A stretch of 64,000 nucleotides of DNA from contig NZ_QMHO01000009.1 of assembly GCF_003313505.1 (NCBI RefSeq), positions 62,001 through 126,000 of the forward strand. The letters are read 5' to 3'. Every line of letters begins with the position of its first letter. Position 1 is the stretch's first letter. Source of the DNA: Pedobacter nanyangensis. Its GTDB lineage: Bacteria; Bacteroidota; Bacteroidia; Sphingobacteriales; Sphingobacteriaceae. A program made the position numbers and the translations under genes. Positions 45,540-55,700 of the stretch are shown piece by piece. The notes below the pieces were generated by a model. That model worked only from the letters and a program-made list of their open reading frames with translations. It ran no database searches and was not told the origin of the DNA.

Positions 45540-46847
45540 ATGAAAAGAACGCTACTTTTACTATTTTTTTTAATGTCCGTTAAAAGTTACGGGCAGTTTT
45601 TTTCACAGGATTTTCAGTCGAGCACTGATAAATCTACCTATCTCCATGCTTCAAGCCATTTATTTGACTGGCTTTCGAGCTTTGCCAACTCGCCAAGCTC
45701 TATTGAAACCGAAGGCCCGAACAATTTTCTAAGATTCAGTAAAACAGGGGCTTCTTCTTCGATCATTACCAAAAGAACCGACCTAAACGCCAGTACTACC
45801 AAAAACGTAGCAGTAATTAAGTTTAGGTTAAGGATAAGCGCTCCGGATATAGAGGAACCAACCCCGCCAAATAATATTGCTACGCTGTACTTAGGTGGTG
45901 GCAGCCCGCTCCCGGCGGCCTTTGATAACGATAATGTATCTGCAGTGCCTGATGCGAACATGTTCAGCTCACTTCTTTTAAGAGTTCAAAAAGTTAGTGC
46001 AGCCCAATACCGATTCTTCATCAGTTCAACTACAACCTATTTTGAAGATTGGCAGGATATACTTTATATCGCCAATAAATCAGGCGCAAGTATTACTTAT
46101 AAAAATCCATTGGGAGCCAATGCTACTTTGGCCACGGGCAGGCAGGACATTTGGATTGGCACCACCAAAGTAATCTCTGGAGGAACTATTTCGGCCAATT
46201 ACCAACAAACTACCTATAACCAGTTCAAAGTGGTAATTCCCTCCAATTATGCCAATGTAAAATTCGATATCGATGACATCAATATCTATGATAATGTTAG
46301 CGTTTTACCGGTAAACCTTATTTCCTTTACGGGCAAAAAACTGGGTTCTTCGGCTCTGCTAAATTGGCAAACTGCGTCAGAAAACAACAACGCTCACTTT
46401 AACCTATTAAGGGTTGGTGCAAATGGCAAGTTTGAGAAAATTGGCGAAGTAAAAGGCAGGCAAAATACCTCTGCATTTACCAATTATACATTTACCGATT
46501 TTAACCCTTTAGCAGGCAACGTTTACTACCAACTGCAACAGGTTGATCTTGATGGAACCATACATACTTATGAAAATTTGGTGGTGCTTACCTTTAACCA
46601 GCAGCCTATTCAATTATCGGTAAGTCCAGCTTCAAACCATTCTGTAAATGTTCTCATCAGCGGTAGCAAAGCAGGAAAAGCTAAGCTTACCATCTCTGAT
46701 ACCAACGGAAAGATTATTTCCAGTAAATGGCTTTGGCTAACAGCTGGCAATAATGATACAGATGTACCCGCACCACGTAGCAAAGGCATTTACATAGCCA
46801 CTTTACAAAGTGCTACCGGTAAAACCAACACCAAATTTGCGTATTAA
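45540..46847 (+). CDS. Secreted repeated-domain protein with T9SS type-A sorting domain
   Basis: The 435-residue product has a signal peptide (LLLLFFLMSVKSYG-Q). Residues about 19-252 are the domain shared with 44737 and 46883 (FFSQDFQSSTDKSTYLHASS, FLRFSKTGASSSI, TLYLGGGSP, DIWIGT, VKFDIDDINIYD). Residues about 254-435 are a type-A T9SS module: LISFTGKKLGSSALLNWQTA, then NVYYQLQQVDLDG, ending GKTNTKFAY. It is therefore a domain-plus-sorting-tail version of its neighbour and should reach the cell surface. No catalytic residues are evident; glycan binding is the favoured inference. Confidence 0.8.
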   Translation: MKRTLLLLFFLMSVKSYGQFFSQDFQSSTDKSTYLHASSHLFDWLSSFANSPSSIETEGPNNFLRFSKTGASSSIITKRTDLNASTTKNVAVIKFRLRISAPDIEEPTPPNNIATLYLGGGSPLPAAFDNDNVSAVPDANMFSSLLLRVQKVSAAQYRFFISSTTTYFEDWQDILYIANKSGASITYKNPLGANATLATGRQDIWIGTTKVISGGTISANYQQTTYNQFKVVIPSNYANVKFDIDDINIYDNVSVLPVNLISFTGKKLGSSALLNWQTASENNNAHFNLLRVGANGKFEKIGEVKGRQNTSAFTNYTFTDFNPLAGNVYYQLQQVDLDGTIHTYENLVVLTFNQQPIQLSVSPASNHSVNVLISGSKAGKAKLTISDTNGKIISSKWLWLTAGNNDTDVPAPRSKGIYIATLQSATGKTNTKFAY

Positions 46848-46882
46848 CCATCATTAGGCAGAAACCATTTCATAAATTTAGT

Positions 46883-49303
46883 ATGATTGTATCTTTCAAA
46901 AAAATAGGCTACCTATTGCCCCTGCTCTTGTTAAGCCAAGTAAGTCAGGGACAAATTTTCTCACAGTCGTTTAGCACATCAACCGTCAGAACAGACTACA
47001 TTGGCTCGTCAGCCAACAAGTTTGATGGCATCAGCAATTTTGGCAACGCCCCATCTACCATCACCGGTGATGCTTTACGTTTCGCAAAAAATGGGGCTTC
47101 TTCGGCATTTTTTGTCCGTACCACATCGCTAGGTACCGCAACGCCTAATTTCATCAAATTCCAGTTTAAACTGAATGTAGCAATACCCACTACACTAAAC
47201 AATAATCAAAGTTACGACGCCTCCCTATACATTGGTGATGGTACTGATGTAGGTTTCTCCGACCCTTCGCAGGTAACTGCGCCAGTTAATGCCAGTACAC
47301 ACACCAAACTTAACATCAAGCTGTTGGTATCGGCCAGTTCGGCCAAGTTTGCCATTAACGGTAAGGAATATAGCGGTGTACAAACCATTACGCTTTTTGT
47401 AAACAATACTGGTGATACCATTCCTAAAATATATACCACCCCAAATGGTAAAAAGGCAATGGTTGCCCACAGCAAGTTTGATGTTTGGGTAGGCAACGAG
47501 CAGGTGATTAATGAAGGTGCGGCCACCACGGCCAACGTTGCCCTCCAGAAATTTAAGTTCATTTGCCCCTCCGGTGCGCCAAATGCCATTCTCGATTTTG
47601 ACGATATCAGTATTACCGATAATGCTTTTGAAACGCCTTCATTATGGAAAAGTATTGTCAAATACCAGGCTCCCTCAAGTGGCATGTATTTGGGCAGCCC
47701 TAGCCTACTCAAACTGGCCAACGGAAATATCATTGCAAGTAACGATTATTTTGGTCCCAACAGGCCATCAGACAGCCAGGGCAGGTCCAATTACACCAGC
47801 ATTTATAAATCTACGGACAATGGGCTAAGCTGGAGCCTGCTTACTAACATTTCGGGAATGTATTGGGCCAATTTATTTGAGCATAAGGGTAATGTGTACC
47901 TGTTGGGAGTTACCGCCGCAACGGCCAGTATAGCCATCAGGAAAAGTACCGACGGCGGACTTACTTGGACAGCGCCCACATCGGCAACAACAGGCTTGCT
48001 CTTTAACGAAGGTACATCTGGAGCCGCTCCCAGGTACCATGGTGCCCCCACTCCTGTTTTAAAAGCCAACGGCCGATTGTACAGAGCTTTTGAGAACATC
48101 GAAGATACGAGCCTATCAGGCTATAGAGGATACCGGGCTTTCGCCATTTCGATAGATGAAGATGATGACTTGATGGATGCCTCTAAATGGACAAAAACCA
48201 ACGAAATTGCTTTTAACAGCACCTGGGATCCACCCGGATCAGCGGCAACAACTGGTTGGCTGGAAGGAAATATGGTGCAAGGCCCCGATGGCAAAATATG
48301 GAATATGCTAAGGGTAAATTCAACGCCATTTTTTGACAGATCAGCCAAAATTGAGATCTCTTCTAGCGGAAGCACTGCAACTTTTAGTCCGTCTAATTTT
48401 TTTACGTTCCCCGGCGGATCCTGCAAATTTGTGGTCAGAAAAGATACCGTTTCGGGTGTTTATTGGGCCATGCTTAATGACAATACCAATGGCGTGGAGC
48501 CCAATCAGCGAAACGTATTGGCACTATACGCTTCTACAGATTTAACAAACTGGTACTTAGCCAAAACATTAATCGCCGACGATCAAAATTATACTGCAGC
48601 CGAGTCCATCACTTATACTGGCTTTCAATATCCTGATTGGCAATTTGATGGCAACAACATCATTTACCTATCCAGAACAGCCTACGGCGATGATGTACCC
48701 CGGGCACATGACTCTAATTTTATCACCTTTGGTGTAGTCGAAAACTACAACAACGATATCCCTTCTGAATTGCTGAGCACGCTTTCTGCTCCAAACATCT
48801 CCTTTACGGGCAGCAAGGAAGGCAATCAAGTTAAATTGGCATGGCAGACAAAGGATGCTAAAACAACTTCGTTTATGATTTATCGCTCTACTGACCATCA
48901 GGATTTTGAATTGGTGGGCACTACTAATGCCCATTCTCAAACCGATTACCAATATACGGACCGCACGCCCTTCGCTGGAAACAACTACTATAAGCTCTCA
49001 TTAAAAGATGCCGATGGGAAGTTAACCGCCCTTGATAAAGTGGTAAGGGTGAATACCGAAACCAAAGAGAATTCCTTAAGTGCCTACCAAAAAGAAAACA
49101 ACGCCGAAATCAACTTCTTTTGGAAAGAAAACCCTTCTACAGCTTACCTTTCCATTATTGATATGGGCGGAAAGCTCATCGCTAAACAAAAAATAACCGT
49201 TAATAGCGGCTACAACAAATACTCGGTGAGCCTTCCAAGCAAGAGCGGGTTTTATGTGGTACAAGTGCTCGTCAATAAGCAAGCGTATTCTTTTAAATTT
49301 TAA
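46883..49303 (+). CDS. Sialidase-like Asp-box protein with repeated N-domain and T9SS tail
   Basis: The 806-residue product has a signal peptide (LLPLLLLSQVSQG-Q). Residues about 24-248 are the domain shared with the two preceding genes. Residues about 249-627 form an Asp-box beta-propeller: MYLGSPSLLKLANGNIIAS, then STDNGLSWSLL and STDGGLTWTAP boxes, and a conserved HGAPTPVLK and WLEGNMV. Residues about 628-806 are a type-A T9SS sorting domain ending NKQAYSFKF. The propeller is closely similar to 49339 and more distantly to 58715. The classical sialidase Arg motif FRIP is not seen, so glycoside hydrolysis is not assured; annotation pipelines would probably say exo-alpha-sialidase. Confidence 0.85.
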   Translation: MIVSFKKIGYLLPLLLLSQVSQGQIFSQSFSTSTVRTDYIGSSANKFDGISNFGNAPSTITGDALRFAKNGASSAFFVRTTSLGTATPNFIKFQFKLNVAIPTTLNNNQSYDASLYIGDGTDVGFSDPSQVTAPVNASTHTKLNIKLLVSASSAKFAINGKEYSGVQTITLFVNNTGDTIPKIYTTPNGKKAMVAHSKFDVWVGNEQVINEGAATTANVALQKFKFICPSGAPNAILDFDDISITDNAFETPSLWKSIVKYQAPSSGMYLGSPSLLKLANGNIIASNDYFGPNRPSDSQGRSNYTSIYKSTDNGLSWSLLTNISGMYWANLFEHKGNVYLLGVTAATASIAIRKSTDGGLTWTAPTSATTGLLFNEGTSGAAPRYHGAPTPVLKANGRLYRAFENIEDTSLSGYRGYRAFAISIDEDDDLMDASKWTKTNEIAFNSTWDPPGSAATTGWLEGNMVQGPDGKIWNMLRVNSTPFFDRSAKIEISSSGSTATFSPSNFFTFPGGSCKFVVRKDTVSGVYWAMLNDNTNGVEPNQRNVLALYASTDLTNWYLAKTLIADDQNYTAAESITYTGFQYPDWQFDGNNIIYLSRTAYGDDVPRAHDSNFITFGVVENYNNDIPSELLSTLSAPNISFTGSKEGNQVKLAWQTKDAKTTSFMIYRSTDHQDFELVGTTNAHSQTDYQYTDRTPFAGNNYYKLSLKDADGKLTALDKVVRVNTETKENSLSAYQKENNAEINFFWKENPSTAYLSIIDMGGKLIAKQKITVNSGYNKYSVSLPSKSGFYVVQVLVNKQAYSFKF

Positions 49304-49338
49304 CTCATTACCATCCTCATTTGTCCTACCTAAGCGGT

Positions 49339-50604
49339 ATGGCAAATAAAACTTTTAAACAAATGAACCGTACCTACGTCAGTCTCGTTATCCTTTTGAT
49401 TAATTTCATTACCTACACTTCAACCCTATATGCGCAAAACAATATCGACTCGCTCAAAAAGCGTTTATGGATCAGCGAAGTAAAATACCAAGACCCTGCC
49501 ACTAAAACCTATTTGGGAAGCCCCTCTATTTTAAGAATAGGTAAAAAAGAACTGTTGGTTACCTTAGATTATTTTGGCACCAACAGGCCTAAAGACCGCT
49601 TAGGACGCTCCAACAGAACCAGTGTGTACAAATCGGCAGATGACGGCAAAACATGGAAGCACCTGACCGATATAGATGGCATGTACTGGTCCAATTTGTT
49701 TGCGCACAAGGGAAAGATTTACCTGTTGGGAACAACCTCGGCCAATGGGAGCATAGCCATTAGACGTACAGATAATGGCGGTAAAACCTGGACAAATCCT
49801 GCCAACGAAAAAACGGGTCTACTGTTTAGGGCAGGTGAAAATGGCACCGCTCCACGCTATCATGGTGCTCCAACACCAGTAGTTAAACACCGTGGCCGTT
49901 TGTATCGGGCCTTTGAAAATGTAGAAGACCACACGCTGAGGGGGATGCGTGGCTACAGGGCTTTGGTGGTTTCTATCAACGAAAATGATGATCTGCTTGA
50001 TGCATCGAAATGGACCATGAGCAACCAATTAGCTTTTGATGCCGCAGCCTGGGACCCGCCTAAATCTTTTCCAACCACAGGCTGGCTGGAGGGTAATATG
50101 GTGGAGGGAACTGATGGCAGGCTTTGGAATATTTTGCGGGTAAACTCCACGCCTTTTTTTGACAGAGCCGCTATGGTCGAAATTAAAAACAATGGTCAAG
50201 AAGCTGTTTTTACTCCTGATCATTTCATTAAATTCCCTGGGGGACAAAGTAAATTCGTAATCAGAAAAGATGCTAGCACTAAAATCTATTGGGCCTTGGT
50301 AAACAACAACACCAATGGTAAGGAAGCAGTACAACGAAATGTACTATCGCTATACGCCTCCAAAAACCTTAGGGAATGGTATCATGCCAAAACCTTGATA
50401 AAAGATAACCTGGACTTGAGCGAAAAACAATCTATTGCATTAACTGGTTTCCAATACCCCGATTGGCAATTTGATGGCAACCACATTATTTACCTATCCC
50501 GTACCGCCTATGGTCCGGGTGTTCCCCGCTATCATGATTCTAACTATATCACCTTTGGCCGTATCGAAAACTTTAGTGCCTATTTACCCGCTGCACTAAA
50601 ATAA
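49339..50604 (+). CDS. Sialidase-like Asp-box protein, propeller only
   Basis: The product is 421 residues from the ATG at 49339 (another ATG at 49363 also leaves a good signal peptide, LVILLINFITYTSTLYA-Q). The propeller matches the central part of the preceding protein almost motif for motif: YLGSPSILRIGKKELLVTLD, SADDGKTWKHL, RTDNGGKTWTNP, RYHGAPTPVV, GWLEGNMVEG and YPDWQFDGNHIIYLSRTAYG. It lacks the N-domain and the T9SS tail, so it is expected to be periplasmic. It lies 35 bases after that gene and 11 bases before the GH20 gene. Confidence 0.85.
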   Translation: MANKTFKQMNRTYVSLVILLINFITYTSTLYAQNNIDSLKKRLWISEVKYQDPATKTYLGSPSILRIGKKELLVTLDYFGTNRPKDRLGRSNRTSVYKSADDGKTWKHLTDIDGMYWSNLFAHKGKIYLLGTTSANGSIAIRRTDNGGKTWTNPANEKTGLLFRAGENGTAPRYHGAPTPVVKHRGRLYRAFENVEDHTLRGMRGYRALVVSINENDDLLDASKWTMSNQLAFDAAAWDPPKSFPTTGWLEGNMVEGTDGRLWNILRVNSTPFFDRAAMVEIKNNGQEAVFTPDHFIKFPGGQSKFVIRKDASTKIYWALVNNNTNGKEAVQRNVLSLYASKNLREWYHAKTLIKDNLDLSEKQSIALTGFQYPDWQFDGNHIIYLSRTAYGPGVPRYHDSNYITFGRIENFSAYLPAALK

Positions 50605-50615
50605 ATATCAACTCC

Positions 50616-52655
50616 ATGAAAATAATTTATTGCCTACTACTCGTATTAGGGTTGAGCCTGCATGGACATGCAAGCAGGCCTAAGCTAATGCCCATGCCCA
50701 CTTCGGTGGTTTTTAAACAGGGCCAGTTCCGCTTAAATCAACATTTCAACCTCACCATTGCCGGAAATTTTGATGAACGAATTCGCGGTGCTTCTGCCAG
50801 ATGGCTAAAACGTTTGAGCGAACAAACCTTATTGGTGTTAAACCCAAAGCAAATTGGCGACAAAAATGCCATATTTAAAATACACATCACCAAACCAGCA
50901 AAAGTAGCTTTACACGAGGATGAAAGCTATCAACTTACGGTTAAAGACAAACAGATTGTGTTAGCCGCTACCACGGATATAGGTGCCATCCGTGGATTAG
51001 AAACCTTGCTCCAATTATTGCAGGCCGATACGGATGGCTATTATTTTCCTCACGTAGAGATTACCGACCGGCCTCGTTTTCCCTGGCGTGGTTTATTGAT
51101 TGACGTTTGCAGGCACTTTATTCCTATTGATGTCATTAAACGCAACATTGATGGGATGGCCATGGTTAAACTTAACGTGCTACATTTGCATTTAACCGAC
51201 GACCAAGGCTTCAGGATTGAAAGCAAAACCTATCCCAAACTACACCAATTGGGCGCTGATGGATTATTTTTTACGCAGGAGCAGATCAAAGAAATTATCG
51301 CTTATGCTGCCAACAGGGGAATACGCGTAGTTCCCGAATTTGATATTCCGGGGCATGCGACCAGTTGGTTTGCCGGATATCCCCAATTTGCAAGCGCTCC
51401 GGGCCCCTATCCTATCGAAACCAAATTAGCCGGTTTGGACAATGCACCAACTTTTGATCCAACCAAAAAAGAAACCTACACGTTTTTAAAGGCTTTCTTT
51501 AACGAAATGGCCGCTTTGTTTCCTGATGAGTACATGCACATTGGTGGCGACGAAAATAATGGCAGGCAATGGAATAGCAATTTGCAGATACAAGATTTCA
51601 AAAAGCAGCACAATATGGCCAACAATCACCAGTTGCAGGGCTATTTCAACCAAGAGGTTCGTAAAATACTGGTACAAAACCGTAAAAAGATGATGGGCTG
51701 GGACGAAATTTTCCAACCTGGAACGTCAAACGATATAGTCATACAGTCGTGGCGAGGTAAAAAAACTTTATTTGAGGCGGCCAAACAACATTATCCGGTA
51801 ATACTTTCCCATGGCTATTACATCGATTTACTTTATTCGGCCAAGGACTATTATTTAAACGACCCCCTACCTACCAATCATGGTTTAACTGCCGAAGAAC
51901 AGCAATATATTTTAGGAGGTGAAGCCGCCATGTGGGCCGAACTTGTTACCGCAGAAACCATCGATTCCAGAATTTGGCCCAGTACCGCCGCCATTGCCGA
52001 GCGCTTATGGTCGGCGGCTAGCGTAAATAACGTGGCAGACATGTACGAGCGTTTGGCCAGCATAGAGACGCAGTTGGAGTATCTGGGATTATCCCACCAA
52101 AAAAATCGTGATGTTTTACTAAAACGACTCACCAACGGCGGGGATATCAGTGCACTAAAAACCTTAACAGATGTTATTGAGCCTATGAAAGGTTTAAGCA
52201 GGCGAAAACAGGGAACTACCTATTATACCTACACTCCGCTCACCATGATTGCAGATGCCGCAAGACCCGACAGCAAAGTTGCCCGTAAATTTGAAAAACT
52301 CGTAAAAACGTTTGTGAGCAGTCCCACGGGCGAAACCGCCATCGAGCTAAAAACATTATTGTTACTTTGGCAAAATAACGATCGTTTATTGCAGCCCATT
52401 ATCAATCAATCGCCTTCGTTGCATGAAATTTCTATAATATCAACTCATTTGGCAGCTTTGTCAGGTATAGCTCTGGACATGATATCTTACCTGGAAAAAG
52501 ATAAAAAACAGGCCGACAATGTCTTTTCTGAGCAATGGCAGCAACAAACTGCCAAAAGGATACAAGATGCTCGTTTACCACGGGGCAGTGTCGAAATTTC
52601 ACCAACGCTGCTGGATGCCTTTACACCGCTTGTTCAACGTGTTCTTCAAAAATAA
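50616..52655 (+). CDS. Beta-N-acetylhexosaminidase, GH20
   Basis: The 679-residue product has a signal peptide (IYCLLLVLGLSLHGHA-S) and a GH20b domain (about 25-140, with LMPMPTSVVFKQGQF). The GH20 catalytic barrel (about 145-480) includes RFPWRGLLIDVCRHF, LNVLHLHLTDDQGF and VVPEFDIPGHATSW. The catalytic pair in YMHIGGDENNGRQW is D312-E313, intact. GH20 enzymes release terminal GlcNAc or GalNAc by substrate-assisted catalysis. The C-terminal about 180 residues are helical and of unknown role. It lies between a sialidase-like gene and susC, so it is probably a periplasmic exo-enzyme of PUL B. Confidence 0.96.
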   Translation: MKIIYCLLLVLGLSLHGHASRPKLMPMPTSVVFKQGQFRLNQHFNLTIAGNFDERIRGASARWLKRLSEQTLLVLNPKQIGDKNAIFKIHITKPAKVALHEDESYQLTVKDKQIVLAATTDIGAIRGLETLLQLLQADTDGYYFPHVEITDRPRFPWRGLLIDVCRHFIPIDVIKRNIDGMAMVKLNVLHLHLTDDQGFRIESKTYPKLHQLGADGLFFTQEQIKEIIAYAANRGIRVVPEFDIPGHATSWFAGYPQFASAPGPYPIETKLAGLDNAPTFDPTKKETYTFLKAFFNEMAALFPDEYMHIGGDENNGRQWNSNLQIQDFKKQHNMANNHQLQGYFNQEVRKILVQNRKKMMGWDEIFQPGTSNDIVIQSWRGKKTLFEAAKQHYPVILSHGYYIDLLYSAKDYYLNDPLPTNHGLTAEEQQYILGGEAAMWAELVTAETIDSRIWPSTAAIAERLWSAASVNNVADMYERLASIETQLEYLGLSHQKNRDVLLKRLTNGGDISALKTLTDVIEPMKGLSRRKQGTTYYTYTPLTMIADAARPDSKVARKFEKLVKTFVSSPTGETAIELKTLLLLWQNNDRLLQPIINQSPSLHEISIISTHLAALSGIALDMISYLEKDKKQADNVFSEQWQQQTAKRIQDARLPRGSVEISPTLLDAFTPLVQRVLQK

Positions 52656-52729
52656 ATCTTCATTATTCTATTCACCCAAACTGATTAACAAACGGTATTT
52701 AATTAAACTAACCAATAACACCTAATTGA

Positions 52730-55700
52730 ATGGGACTAACAAAACCTTTTAGTATGAACCATATTGCCCAAATATCCAGATGGGGCATTATCGTTGTTAC
52801 ACTTTTAATTCTTTTTACTTCGGCTTATGCGCAAAACCAGGGCACTGAAATTAAACTAACCGTTACAGGAACCAATATTACGCTTGCACAAGCTTTTCAG
52901 CAAATCAAAAAGCAAACCGGCCTTACCGTATTTTACAACAACCAACTGCTTAACGATAGCGAAAAAACAAGCATCGATTTAAAAAACACCAGCTTAAATG
53001 TGGTACTTAACACCCTTTTAAAAGGAAAAAGCATTGTTTACGAGATACGAAGAGATAAAGTTATTGTACTAAACAGCAAACCGGTTTCGGCCTCACCTAA
53101 ACAAGATGAGATGTTGCTGGTTAAGGGAAAAGTGGTTGACGCTGAAACCAACCAGACTTTAGTGGGCGTGTCTGTAATGGTAAAAGGCGACAGGAGCAGA
53201 TCAACCATTACAGATAAGGACGGAAATTTTTCCGTGAGAGTAGCCAAATCAGACCTGTTGAGCTTTAGCTATATTGGTTACTCTCCCGTGGATGTAGCAG
53301 CCGGCAACGTGAAGGAAGCCATTAAATTATCCTCAAAATCGGGCGATTTAAACGAAATCGTCATCATTGGCTATGGAGCCGTAAATCGGAAAGATTTAAC
53401 AGGATCTGTAGCCCAGGTAAAGATAGAGGACATGCAAAAATCCCCCGTGGCTTCTTTTGACCAAGCTTTGGCCGGTCGGATTGCAGGTGTACAGGTTTCA
53501 ACCAGTGAAGGCCAACCAGGGAGTGTAGCCAACATTGTGATACGTGGAGGAAATTCCCTAACCCAAAGCAATACTCCTCTTTACGTGATTGATGGTTTTC
53601 CTATGGAAGATGCCAATACGCTAGCCATCAACCCCCAGGACATCAAATCTATCAGTATTTTAAAAGATGCTTCGGCAACGGCAATTTACGGATCTAGAGG
53701 GGCCAATGGGGTAATTGTGATCGAAACCAAAGACGGAAAAGTTGGTAAAACAAGTATTGCTTACGATGCCAATGTAGGTACACAAACCGTCACCAAAAAA
53801 ATGGAATTGATGAATGCCTATGAGTTTGTGAAATACCAGGCCGAATTTGACCCCATTTATGCCGAGCCCGCCTTTTTAAACAATGGCGCCACCGTAGAGA
53901 GTTACCGCAATACCCCCACTATAGACTGGCAAGATAAATTATTTAGGCAAGGCTTAACGCAAAACCACAATTTATCAGTAAACGGTGGCAATAACACCAC
54001 CAAATTTTCCATTTCGGCCAACGTTTCCAATCATCAAGGAGCTATTATCAATTCAGGCTTTAACCGTTATCAGGGACGGGCTTTTTTAAACCACAATGTC
54101 AATAAAAACCTGAGTTTCAACATCCAGGCCAACTATGCCAAATATAAAAGCTATGGCGATTTGGCTTCGTCCAATACCTCTACCAGCCAACCTTATGCCA
54201 GTTATCTGTTATACCGTGTTTGGGGCTACCGACCGCTTAACCGCAACGGAAGCACTACTGATCTTGAAGAAGAGCTTATTGATATGGATGGCAACGACCA
54301 AAGATTTAACCCCATCATTGATTATAGCAACTCGCTGAACGAAAGGATCAACGAAAACTTTAACACCAGCGGAAATCTTTCCTATAAACTATCAAACAAC
54401 TTTACCCTAAGGGTACGGGGAGGCTTAAATAGCCGAAGATTGCAGGAAGTGACCTTCTACAATTCTAAAACTTCTAGAGGCACTTCCCTGTTGGCTTCAA
54501 ATACCAAAGGTGTTAATGGCGGCATGAGGTACACCGATTACATAAATTGGGTAAACGAAAATACCTTAACCTACAAACCTCGACTAAAAAACGGACATTC
54601 TTTTGACGCCATGGTTGGTTGGACCATACAGGGCGACAAATACGACCGCTTTGGATTAACCGGGGAAAACCTGCCCAACGAAACGCTGAACATTTATGGA
54701 TTGGAAGAAGGAACACCCGGTGCAAACACTGCCACCATGCAAGAGAGCATGCTCATCTCCTACCTGGGCCGAATCAATTATTCCTTGAAAGACAAATACC
54801 TGTTTACCGCATCATTAAGGGCCGATGGATCGAGCAAATTTGCCCGCAACAACAGATGGAGCTATTTCCCCTCGGCAGCCTTTGCATGGAAAATCACCAA
54901 TGAAAACTTCATGAAAAACCTGAGCTTTGTTGATGAGGCCAAATTAAGAACTTCGTACGGGCTAACGGGCAACAACAGAATAGATCCTTATGCTATTTTC
55001 TCGCAAATGACTTTGCCGTATAGTGCCTACTATTCTTTTGGCGACAAAGTAAGCCAAGGCATTACCCTAAGTACCTTTGGGAACAAAAGCCTAAAATGGG
55101 AAACCACAGAACAAATGGATATCGGTCTAGATCTGTCTTTGCTAAAACAGCGGATCAATATCACCGCCGATTGGTATAAAAAAACAACCAAAGATTTATT
55201 GCTAAGAGCAAACGTACCCTATTCCAGCGGCTATCCCAACATTTACAAAAATATCGGCAAAGTAGGCAATCAGGGTTTTGAATTTAGTCTCTCTACCGTT
55301 AATGTTAAAGGCAAAGCTTTCAAATGGGAATCTGATTTTAACATCAGTTTCAACAAAAATAAAGTTTTGGCCTTGGCCGATGATGAAACCAGGCTGCTAA
55401 GTACGGTAAGCTGGGGGAATTACGGCTCAACCAATCTTTACATTGCCGAAATTGGCAAGCCCGTAGGCCAATTTTACGGCTTGCTGTTTGATGGGCTATA
55501 TCAGATTAGCGATTTTACTTGGCAAAACAACAGTGACCCAAGCATTGCCCATGCCAATAGAACTTATGCGCTTAAAGCAAACGTTCCCAAAAACGGTGCC
55601 TCAACCATTAAACCTGGCGATGTTAAATATGTAGATGTTAATGGCGACGGCACCATCAACATACAAGACAATGTAGTTATTGGCAGAGGCTTGCCCATTC

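Noticed and set aside
47212..47733. 173-codon minus-strand frame in the Asp-box gene
   Set aside because: Shadow of the plus-strand gene 46883-49303, which has complete domains.
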